Origin: Elusimicrobiota bacterium
Lineage (GTDB): Bacteria > Elusimicrobiota > Endomicrobiia > Endomicrobiales > Endomicrobiaceae
Assembly: GCA_031256695.1 (NCBI GenBank)
Contig: JAIRQB010000188.1
Coordinates: 1-5,933, forward strand
Direction: 5' to 3'
Length of the DNA: 5,933 nt
The position numbers were made by a program, and so were the translations under genes. Within the stretch, counting starts at the first letter, position 1; each line of letters starts with the position of its first letter. The notes under the pieces are model-generated. The model was not told where the DNA came from, did no database searches, and was given only the letters and a program-made list of their open reading frames with translations. This document shows, piece after piece, positions 1-4,503 of the stretch.

Positions 1-115
1 CATCAAAAATAAAATAAATGTTTGAATGAAACAGGGAAATATGTAAGTAAGGCAACTTAAGAATGACAACTAGACGGCGTCTTTTGCCGTTCACTTATAT
101 GCTCGCAACTCTTAT
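1..115. other. Non-coding upstream region with short repeat remnants
   Basis: All three + frames hit stop codons within the first 25 bases, so no recognisable gene enters from the left; at most a few terminal codons of an upstream gene could be here. A 16-nt motif at 49-64 (AAGGCAACTTAAGAAT) recurs with one mismatch at 1230-1245 in another intergenic spacer, so this stretch probably holds half of a dispersed intergenic repeat. A weak hairpin, ACGGC (74-78) with GCCGT (86-90), has a 7-nt loop and no good T-tract. On the minus strand a GTG-initiated frame is open from 94 to the window edge, but it is short, AT-rich and unrecognisable. Confidence 0.5.
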
Positions 116-146
116 TTGAAAGCCCCGCATTGCCTTTTGATATAAT
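116..146 (+). promoter_or_regulatory. Extended -10 sigma-70 promoter for rfaE2-thiD2
   Basis: A consensus -10 box TATAAT lies at 141-146 and is preceded directly by TGA (138-140), giving a perfect TGN extended -10. A TTGAAA -35-like box is at 116-121 with a 19-bp spacer, somewhat long, but extended -10 promoters tolerate a poor -35. Transcription would start near 152-154, leaving a leader of about 40 nt before the rfaE2 ATG. This is seen directly in the sequence; activity is inferred. Confidence 0.7.
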
Positions 147-192
147 CCCCTCTGTTTTAATCATTTATCCCCGTCTGCTTAAAGGAAAAACA

Positions 193-669
193 ATGGAAAT
201 GAAATCGTCTATATCTCAAAAGAATTTAATAACTGAGGCTAAAAAATTAAAACAGCAGGGCAAGACTATAGTTTTTACAAACGGCTGTTTTGACCTCTTG
301 CATTTGGGGCATATTTCTTTATTTAGAAAAGCGAAAAGTTTAGGGGATATTTTAATAGTTGCCATAAATTCAGACTCATCGCTGAAAGGATTAAAAGGTC
401 CAAAGCGTCCTCTTATAAATCAAAAAGAAAGAGCGGAAATTTTGCTCTCTTTAAAATATATTGATTATGTTGTCGTCTTTGACGAGCCTACGCCTTATAA
501 ACTTTTAGAAGCGTTAAAGCCCGATATTTTGGTAAAAGGCGGCGATTATAAAATCTCTGAAATCATCGGGCGGGAATTTGTGAAAAAAGTTTACCGTTTC
601 CCTTTTGTAAAAGGGCACTCCACAACTTCTCTAATAAATCTCATAGTTGAAAGATATGGAAAAAAATAA
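193..669 (+). CDS. rfaE2: D-glycero-beta-D-manno-heptose 1-phosphate adenylyltransferase (RfaE2 / HldE C-domain type)
   Basis: A 158-aa cytoplasmic nucleotidyltransferase predicted to transfer AMP from ATP to heptose 1-phosphate, giving ADP-heptose for LPS inner core or related surface glycans. The cytidylyltransferase-like fold is shown by TNGCFDLLHLGH at 29-40 with the HxGH nucleotide-binding signature (37-40). Further RfaE2 landmarks are GPKRP (69-73), ERAEIL (79-84), DYVVVFDEPTP (91-101), KPDILVKGGDY (109-119) and the C-terminal STT (143-145). Length fits the single-domain family; the N-terminal ribokinase-like domain of fused HldE is absent, so a separate heptose kinase must be encoded elsewhere. 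The ATG at 193 is chosen because AAAGGA at 181-186 is well placed and because the longer frame from a TTG at 130 would begin upstream of the -10 box. Its last 14 nt overlap the next gene. Confidence 0.93.
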   Translation: MEMKSSISQKNLITEAKKLKQQGKTIVFTNGCFDLLHLGHISLFRKAKSLGDILIVAINSDSSLKGLKGPKRPLINQKERAEILLSLKYIDYVVVFDEPTPYKLLEALKPDILVKGGDYKISEIIGREFVKKVYRFPFVKGHSTTSLINLIVERYGKK

Positions 670-1087
670 TATCAAAAGAATAATAGATGCAAATTTAAAT
701 AGAAGCCGCGAGGCTTTGCGGACGGTAGAAGAAGCATTGCGTTTTATTTTAAACGACGGCGATTCTTATAAAAAAATACGCCGCATAAGACATAATGCGG
801 ATAAAATTTTAAGAAACCAATACGCTGATTTGATAAAAGAAAGAGAGTCTGTTAAAGATGCCGGGCGGCAGATGGGCGAAAATCCAAAGAAAAATTTGCA
901 GTCTGTAATAATTGCAAATTTTAAGAGAGCGCAAGAGGCGATGCGGGTATTAGAGGAGTATTCAAAATCCTATATGCCTCAGGTTTCGCCTGAATTTAAA
1001 AAGCAAAGATACGCTTTATACAATGCTGAAAAAGAAATTTTTTTGAAATTTAAGAAATTCTTTAAAATAAAAAATAAAAAGAATTGA
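656..1087 (+). CDS. thiD2: Stand-alone ThiD2-family hydroxymethylpyrimidine phosphate kinase
   Basis: A 143-aa, largely helical, lysine-rich protein matching the ThiD2 domain, the N-terminal part of cyanobacterial and plant ThiE-type fusion proteins. Known ThiD2 proteins phosphorylate HMP-phosphate to HMP-diphosphate and are strictly monofunctional. The signature appears twice: IIDANLNRSREALRTVEE at 9-26 and VIIANFKRAQEAMRVLEE at 84-101, an internal duplication; KQRYALYNAE (116-125) also fits. There is no thiamine-phosphate synthase domain, so a 'ThiE' label would be wrong. The start at 656 overlaps rfaE2 by 14 nt and has only a weak purine stretch upstream, suggesting translational coupling; a TTG at 647 is possible but has no ribosome binding site. 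The pathway link to thiC, the next gene, supports the call. The C-terminus (131-143) is a Phe/Lys/Asn-rich tail. Family confidence is high; the exact start is less sure. Confidence 0.85.
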   Translation: MEKNNIKRIIDANLNRSREALRTVEEALRFILNDGDSYKKIRRIRHNADKILRNQYADLIKERESVKDAGRQMGENPKKNLQSVIIANFKRAQEAMRVLEEYSKSYMPQVSPEFKKQRYALYNAEKEIFLKFKKFFKIKNKKN

Positions 1088-1094
1088 GTGGTTT

Positions 1095-1121
1095 GTCGGC
1101 GTATTGCCGACTTTACTTCTT
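1095..1121 (+). terminator. Probable Rho-independent terminator after thiD2
   Basis: Seven nt after the thiD2 stop there is a perfect 6-bp GC-rich stem, GTCGGC (1095-1100) and GCCGAC (1106-1111), with a 5-nt loop GTATT. It is followed by the T-rich tail TTTACTTCTT. Stem, loop and position fit an intrinsic terminator; the tail is interrupted by A and C, so efficiency is uncertain. Confidence 0.55.
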
Positions 1122-1156
1122 GGTGTCGGCTGCCGACTTTACTTCTTGGTGTCGGC
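1105..1156. repeat. Perfect 26-bp tandem duplication carrying hairpins
   Basis: Positions 1105-1130 and 1131-1156 are identical 26-bp units, each running from TGCCGAC to GTCGGC with a T-rich middle. The duplication creates a second terminator-like hairpin: GTCGG (1125-1129), 3-nt loop, CCGAC (1133-1137), then TTTACTTCTT. A third, decayed one follows: CGGC (1153-1156) with GCCG (1160-1163). The whole array is also enclosed by an imperfect inverted repeat, 1089-1103 with 1157-1171 (13 of 15 positions pair). Confidence 0.85.
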
Positions 1157-1178
1157 TACGCCGCCAAACAACTCTTAA

Positions 1179-1250
1179 AAGTTAAAAGTAATGTCATTCC
1201 GTCGCAAGACGAGTTGCAAACCAAAAAGCAAGGCAACTCAAGAATCCATT
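1179..1250. repeat. REP-like palindromic intergenic element
   Basis: Nested inverted repeats are visible. An outer ATTC (1196-1199) pairs with GAAT (1242-1245), and GAGTTGC (1211-1217) pairs with GCAACTC (1233-1239). A small hairpin CGTC-GCAA-GACG (1200-1211) has a GNRA-type tetraloop. The element opens with AAGTTAAAAG at 1179, which recurs after thiC, and its right arm recurs at 49-64. The GTCATTC...GAATCC outline resembles widespread dispersed intergenic repeats in bacterial genomes. It is non-coding; any role in RNA or DNA structure is inference. Confidence 0.55.
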
Positions 1251-1356
1251 TTAGAATTAAGAGTTGAAAATTAAACATTTCGGAACAGAAAATAAAAGTT
1301 AGCGGCAAGAATTTTTGAAGGGATAGCGAAGGACATACCAATAAAGGAGAGGAAAA
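1251..1356 (+). other. thiC upstream region, no TPP riboswitch seen
   Basis: This is the rest of the spacer before thiC. A weak promoter-like pair exists: TTGAAA (1264-1269) and GAAAAT (1288-1293) with an 18-bp spacer; the -10 match is poor. Neither this stretch nor 1088-1250 contains the conserved THI-box blocks (CTGAGA, or the later CTGATCTGGATAATGCCAGCG-like block). The thiC ribosome binding site AAGGAG lies at 1344-1349, 7 nt before the ATG. Confidence 0.45.
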
Positions 1357-2619
1357 ATGACATTGATGATAGAGGCAAAAAATAAGAAGGAAAATAATTT
1401 GATAACAGAGGCGGCAAAGGCTGAAGGTTTAACAGCAGATTTTATAAGAGAAAAAGTTGCAGACGGCTCTATAGTAATTCCTAAAAATATAAATAGAAAA
1501 TTAAAAACTATAGTAGCGGTAGGGCAAGGATTGCGGACTAAAGTCAATGCCAATATAGGCACTTCCCCCGACCATATTGATTTTAAAGAAGAACTCGCTA
1601 AACTTGATGCGGCAATTAAGGCGGGCGCAGACGCCGTTATGGATTTGTCAACGGGCGGCAATTTAACCGAGATTAGAAAAGAAATTTTAGCGGCATCGCC
1701 CGTCCAAGTAGGCACTGTCCCCATATATGAAGCCGCCTGCAGAACTGTCGCAAAAGGGAAAAAACTTTCTGAAATTGACGGCGAACTTTTATTTGACGTA
1801 ATAGAGGAACAATGCGAACAAGGCGTGGACTTTATAACCGTCCATTGCGGAATCACTAAAGCAAATGTTGAGATATTAAATAGACAAGGGCGTCTTGCAG
1901 GAGTTGTAAGCAGGGGCGGCTCTTTTTTGGTAAAAACAATAAATGCAAGCGGCAAAGAAAATCCTCTCTATGAGCGCTATGACAGACTTTTGGAAATTGC
2001 CAAAAAATACGATGTCACTTTAAGTTTCGGCGACGGTTTTAGACCGGGCTGCACTTACGACGCATCTGACGGCTCTCAAATTGCCGAACTTTCAGTTTTA
2101 GGCGAACTCGTTTTGAGGGCAAGAGAAGCGGGAGTGCAAAGTATGATAGAAGGACCGGGTCACGTGGCATTAGACCAAATTCAAGCAAATGTATCTCTTG
2201 CCAAAAGATTAGGGCATAATGCCCCTCTTTATTTTTTAGGACCTCTTGTGACTGATATAGCGCCGGGCTATGACCATATCACCGCTGCAATAGGCGGCGC
2301 TCTCGCCGCTTCTTTCGGCGTGGATTTTATTTGTTACGTGACGCCCGCCGAGCATTTGCGCCTTCCTGATTTGCAAGATGTCCGCGATGGAGTAATAGCG
2401 GCAAGAATCGCAGGGCATAGCGCCGATATGGTAAAAGGCGTCAAAAATGCAAGAGAGCGCGACAATGAAATGTCTAAATACCGCAAGGCTTTAAACTGGG
2501 ATAAGATGAGAGAATTATCCATTGACCCAATCAAATTTAAAGCGGAGCGGGAAAAACTCCCTCCCAAAGACCAAAAAGTTTGCGCTATGTGCGGCGAATT
2601 TTGCGCTATGAAAGACTGA
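1357..2619 (+). CDS. thiC: Phosphomethylpyrimidine synthase ThiC
   Basis: A 420-aa radical-SAM enzyme that converts aminoimidazole ribotide to 4-amino-5-hydroxymethyl-2-methylpyrimidine phosphate (HMP-P), committing the pyrimidine branch of thiamine synthesis in the cytoplasm. Length fits the short ThiC form, which lacks the N-terminal extension of the roughly 600-aa proteobacterial and plant enzymes. Family blocks include NANIGTSPDH (64-73), MDLSTGGNL (95-103), FITVHCGITKANVE (159-172), SRGGSF (185-190), SFGDGFRPGCTYDASDGSQ (223-241), EGPGHV (265-270), GYDHITAAIGGA (304-315) and TPAEHLRLPD (329-338). His269 and His333 are 64 residues apart, consistent with the two metal-binding histidines of ThiC. 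The C-terminal iron-sulfur cysteines are C409, C412 and C416, giving CX2CX3C rather than the CX2CX4C of long ThiC. The ATG at 1357 has a strong AAGGAG. Its product is the substrate of the ThiD2 protein upstream. Confidence 0.97.
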   Translation: MTLMIEAKNKKENNLITEAAKAEGLTADFIREKVADGSIVIPKNINRKLKTIVAVGQGLRTKVNANIGTSPDHIDFKEELAKLDAAIKAGADAVMDLSTGGNLTEIRKEILAASPVQVGTVPIYEAACRTVAKGKKLSEIDGELLFDVIEEQCEQGVDFITVHCGITKANVEILNRQGRLAGVVSRGGSFLVKTINASGKENPLYERYDRLLEIAKKYDVTLSFGDGFRPGCTYDASDGSQIAELSVLGELVLRAREAGVQSMIEGPGHVALDQIQANVSLAKRLGHNAPLYFLGPLVTDIAPGYDHITAAIGGALAASFGVDFICYVTPAEHLRLPDLQDVRDGVIAARIAGHSADMVKGVKNARERDNEMSKYRKALNWDKMRELSIDPIKFKAEREKLPPKDQKVCAMCGEFCAMKD

Positions 2620-2622
2620 TTG

Positions 2623-2652
2623 CTTAAGTTAAAAGCGATGTCGCCGCCGTCC
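2623..2652. repeat. Second copy of the intergenic AAGTTAAAAG repeat
   Basis: Positions 2626-2642 (AAGTTAAAAGCGATGTC) match 1179-1195 at 15 of 17 positions. Both are followed within 3-4 nt by CCGTC (2647-2651 and 1199-1203). It begins 6 nt after the thiC stop codon and does not carry the longer palindrome of the first copy, so it looks like a truncated or diverged member. Confidence 0.55.
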
Positions 2653-2693
2653 CAATTAAAACATTAAATCTAAATTTTCAACTCTCTAATTTA

Positions 2694-2722
2694 TTGAAAA
2701 TACAAGTCTTTTTTAGTATATA
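2694..2722 (+). promoter_or_regulatory. Sigma-70 promoter of the rpsF-dnaB operon
   Basis: A -35 box TTGAAA (2694-2699) is separated by exactly 17 bp from TATATA (2717-2722); an overlapping TATAAA (2719-2724) is an alternative -10 with 19-bp spacing. A start near 2729 would give an rpsF leader of about 90 nt. This is the best promoter candidate for the ribosomal/replication gene cluster and indicates that the cluster is transcribed separately from thiC. Confidence 0.65.
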
Positions 2723-2729
2723 AAGGGCG

Positions 2730-2818
2730 CCGAATTTGCTCTAAATGCCGCATAGTTTAGGGCTAAACTATAAAAGTTGTTAAAACTTATTAGAAAACCG
2801 GAAAGGAGGTGTATAGAA
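2730..2818 (+). promoter_or_regulatory. Structured rpsF leader, candidate S6:S18 autoregulatory element
   Basis: The leader folds on paper into an 8-bp hairpin, ATAGTTTA (2752-2759) with TAAACTAT (2764-2771), capped by GGGC. A CCG trinucleotide (2748-2750) sits just before its 5' strand. A closing stem TCTAA (2740-2744) with TTAGA (2790-2794) and a small hairpin AAGTT (2774-2778) with AACTT (2784-2788) are also possible. Known rpsF leaders in many bacteria bind the S6:S18 complex through a bulged CCG next to an apical stem, and this arrangement is compatible. The very strong ribosome binding site AGGAGGTG (2804-2811) follows directly. The fold is my reading; regulation is inferred. Confidence 0.45.
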
Positions 2819-3169
2819 ATGAAGTATGAAAGCGTATTTATTTGCCAGCCTGATTTAACCGCAGAAAAAGTAGAAGAACTCATCTCAAAGACTTCAAAAA
2901 TCATTGAAACTGAAAATGGACAAATAAAGTCTGTCCAGCAACTCGGAAGAAAGAAATTGGCTTATCCTATCAAGACCTTTCGCGAAGGCATTTATGTTTT
3001 GATTGAATTTGAAGCGGGCGGAGAAACAGTCGGAAAATTGGAAAACTTCTTTAAACTAAACGATGCGATAATTAGATTTCTCACCGTTAAGTCTTTAGAA
3101 AAAAAGAACGCCGCAAAATTGCCCGAGCAAAGCGGAGTTTCGGAGGTGAAAAATGAACCAGCAAAGTAA
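2819..3169 (+). CDS. rpsF: 30S ribosomal protein S6 (bS6)
   Basis: A 116-aa protein of the 30S platform that forms a heterodimer with S18, encoded two genes downstream. The opening MKYESVFICQPDL (1-13), the LGRKKLAYPI block (42-51) and the IRFLTV strand (85-90) are standard bS6 features; the aromatic residue often preceding GR(R/K)KLAY is leucine here. The core ends near residue 95 and is followed by a charged, Lys/Glu/Ala-rich tail, as in many bS6 proteins. The ATG at 2819 is chosen over an in-frame TTG at 2777 because the perfect AGGAGGTG (2804-2811) is placed for it and the earlier start would fall inside the leader hairpins. The last 17 nt overlap ssb, indicating translational coupling. 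Confidence 0.96.
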   Translation: MKYESVFICQPDLTAEKVEELISKTSKIIETENGQIKSVQQLGRKKLAYPIKTFREGIYVLIEFEAGGETVGKLENFFKLNDAIIRFLTVKSLEKKNAAKLPEQSGVSEVKNEPAK

Positions 3170-3632
3170 TTTGCGTCTCCCGGAGCAAAACAGCGTAATG
3201 CTTATAGGACGTCTTACGCGCGACCCTGAATTGAGGCGGACGGGAACGGGAAAAGCAGTCTGTTCTTTTGATATCGCAGTAAATAGGAGATATAAAGACA
3301 GCGCCAGCGGAGAATGGAAAGACGATACAGTTTTTGTTCCCGTCGTAGTTTGGGAAGCGCAAGCCGAAAGATGCGCTGAAAGGCTAAAAAAAGGCTCTCC
3401 TGTCTCAGTAGAAGGCAAATTGCGCTCAAATAAATGGGAAGGGCAAGACGGAGTAAAAAGAACGAAACTTGAAGTTTGGGCGCAGAGAGTGCAGTTTTTG
3501 TCTTTTTCGGCTAAAGCGGACGAGAATGTCATAGGGGCAAAAACAGGAGACGGCGATGTGAGCGTCGCCTCAAATTCAGACGATGACAAAACAACTTCAT
3601 ATTCCGACGACGATGAAGAAATACCTTTTTAG
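3153..3632 (+). CDS. ssb: Single-stranded DNA-binding protein SSB
   Basis: A 159-aa SSB that coats single-stranded DNA at forks and repair sites and recruits partner proteins. The OB-fold spans about 13-118: NSVMLIGRLTRDPELR (13-28), AVCSFDIAVNRRYKD (35-49), TVFVPVVVWEAQAE (59-72), LKKGSPVSVEGKL (78-90) and the final strand VQFL (113-116). Next comes a flexible acidic linker rich in Ser and Asp, ending in the canonical tip DDDEEIPF (152-159) used to bind partners. The start at 3153 has GGAGGTG (3142-3148) inside the rpsF coding end, and the reading frames overlap by 17 nt. The position between rpsF and rpsR is the usual bacterial order. A GGCGA/TCGCC pair (3552-3556, 3565-3569) could form a hairpin in the tail-coding part. 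Confidence 0.96.
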   Translation: MNQQSNLRLPEQNSVMLIGRLTRDPELRRTGTGKAVCSFDIAVNRRYKDSASGEWKDDTVFVPVVVWEAQAERCAERLKKGSPVSVEGKLRSNKWEGQDGVKRTKLEVWAQRVQFLSFSAKADENVIGAKTGDGDVSVASNSDDDKTTSYSDDDEEIPF

Positions 3633-3649
3633 ACAAATGGAGGAAAAAA

Positions 3650-3955
3650 ATGGCAATGCAAAATTTTAAAAAGAGCGGCAACTATAAGCCTGGCGGACAA
3701 GATGCGGCATCCCGTCAAGGCGGGGGCAGAATGAAAAAGAGCCCTTTTGTAAAAAAGAAAATATGCCGCTTCTGCGCCGAAAAACTTGAAATAGATTATA
3801 AAAATACGGCTATGCTGCGTTCCTGCACTACGGACAGCGGGAAAATCTTGTCAGGGCGCGTCACAGGAACTTGCGCAAAACATCAAAGGCAACTCGGCGC
3901 CGCGGTAAAAAGAGCGCGTATGCTCGCTTTTTTGCCTTTCACAACTAATAATTAA
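3650..3955 (+). CDS. rpsR: 30S ribosomal protein S18 (bS18), zinc-type with N-terminal extension
   Basis: A 101-aa S18, longer than the usual 70-90 aa because of a basic, Gly/Lys/Gln-rich N-terminal extension of about 30 residues. The core holds EIDYKNTAMLRS (47-58), SGKILSGRVTGTC (63-75), HQRQL (78-82) and AVKRARMLAFLPF (85-97). Cys39 and Cys42 (CRFC) with Cys75 and His78 (CAKH) match the zinc-binding C+ form of S18 known from, for example, actinobacterial paralogues; Cys59 is an extra cysteine. S18 partners S6 on the 30S platform and also helps bind the rpsF leader in autoregulating species. The ribosome binding site GGAGG (3639-3643) is 6 nt from the ATG, and the gap after ssb is 17 nt. 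Confidence 0.96.
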   Translation: MAMQNFKKSGNYKPGGQDAASRQGGGRMKKSPFVKKKICRFCAEKLEIDYKNTAMLRSCTTDSGKILSGRVTGTCAKHQRQLGAAVKRARMLAFLPFTTNN

Positions 3956-3967
3956 CGGAGGTTTATA

Positions 3968-4414
3968 ATGAAAGTTATTTTGAGAGCCGACATAGTAAAT
4001 ATCGGGCGGCAAGGGGATATTAAAGATATAGCGCCCGGTTTTGCGAGGAATTTTCTTCTGCCTAAAAAACTCGTAATGGAAGCCTCGCCGCAAAATTTAA
4101 AAGTTTGGGAAAGAGAAAAAAGCAAACTTGAAGCGCAAAGGGAAGAAATCATATCCAAAGCGCAAGAGACAGCCGCAAAACTTGAAGCCGAAGAATTTGC
4201 CATCGCCGTCAAAATCGGAGAAAACGGAAAAATTTTCGGCTCTGTCACTACCGCTATAATTGCAAAGGAACTTGCTGCAAAAGGCTATGAAATAAGCAAG
4301 AAGGATATTCTGCTCGCAGACAATATCAAAGAGGTCGGCATTTATGAAATTGCCGTCAGAATTCATCCGCAAGTCCACTCCAAAATCAAAGTCAATATAT
4401 CGGGCGGAAAATAG
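3968..4414 (+). CDS. rplI: 50S ribosomal protein L9 (bL9)
   Basis: A 148-aa protein, the normal length for L9, which binds 23S rRNA near the L1 stalk and reaches out toward neighbouring ribosomes. The N-terminal domain has the typical MKVILRADIVNIG (1-13), GDIKDIAPGFARNFLLPKKL (16-35) and MEASPQNL (37-44). A long, Lys/Glu-rich connecting helix runs over about 45-76, and the C-terminal domain includes KIGENGKIFGSVT (82-94). The start at 3968 has GGAGG (3957-3961) 6 nt upstream and lies 12 nt after the rpsR stop, so the two are clearly in one transcript. Confidence 0.97.
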   Translation: MKVILRADIVNIGRQGDIKDIAPGFARNFLLPKKLVMEASPQNLKVWEREKSKLEAQREEIISKAQETAAKLEAEEFAIAVKIGENGKIFGSVTTAIIAKELAAKGYEISKKDILLADNIKEVGIYEIAVRIHPQVHSKIKVNISGGK

Positions 4415-4428
4415 AAAAACTGCAATTG

Positions 4429-4476
4429 AGAGTTATGAAGGCAGAGTTATGAGTTATACTTAAGTTAAAACTTAAG
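4429..4476. repeat. Short direct repeats and a perfect inverted repeat before dnaB
   Basis: In the 89-nt spacer between rplI and dnaB, AGAGTTATGA occurs at 4429-4438 and again at 4443-4452, with a further GAGTTAT at 4451-4457. They are followed by a perfect 8-bp inverted repeat, CTTAAGTT (4459-4466) and AACTTAAG (4469-4476), with a 2-bp spacer. The inverted repeat lacks GC pairs and a T-tract, so it is not a standard terminator. Its first 12 bases (CTTAAGTTAAAA) also occur at 2623-2634 after thiC. Confidence 0.6.
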
Positions 4477-4503
4477 GCAAAAGCGTTTAGCAAGGATATT
4501 ACG

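Noticed and set aside
72..91. Terminator-like hairpin upstream of rfaE2
   Set aside because: The stem is only 5 bp and lacks a clear T-tract; alternative 4-5 bp pairings are equally good.
1..94. Possible minus-strand gene entering from the left edge (GTG at 94)
   Set aside because: Only 31 codons are visible, it is AT-rich and unrecognisable, and it overlaps repeat-like non-coding sequence.
1095..1165. CRISPR-like repeats
   Set aside because: Units are directly adjacent without unique spacers, so this is a tandem duplication and not a CRISPR array.
1156..1341. Minus-strand 61-codon open frame in the spacer before thiC
   Set aside because: It starts with TTG, has no visible ribosome binding site, is hydrophobic low-information sequence, and lies over the palindromic repeat element.
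1299..1955. Minus-strand 218-codon open frame antisense to thiC
   Set aside because: It is a shadow of the strongly conserved thiC frame; its translation is Ser/Phe/Leu-rich and resembles no family.
3095..3589. Minus-strand 164-codon open frame antisense to ssb
   Set aside because: It mirrors the well-supported rpsF/ssb coding frames and shows no domain or start signal of its own.
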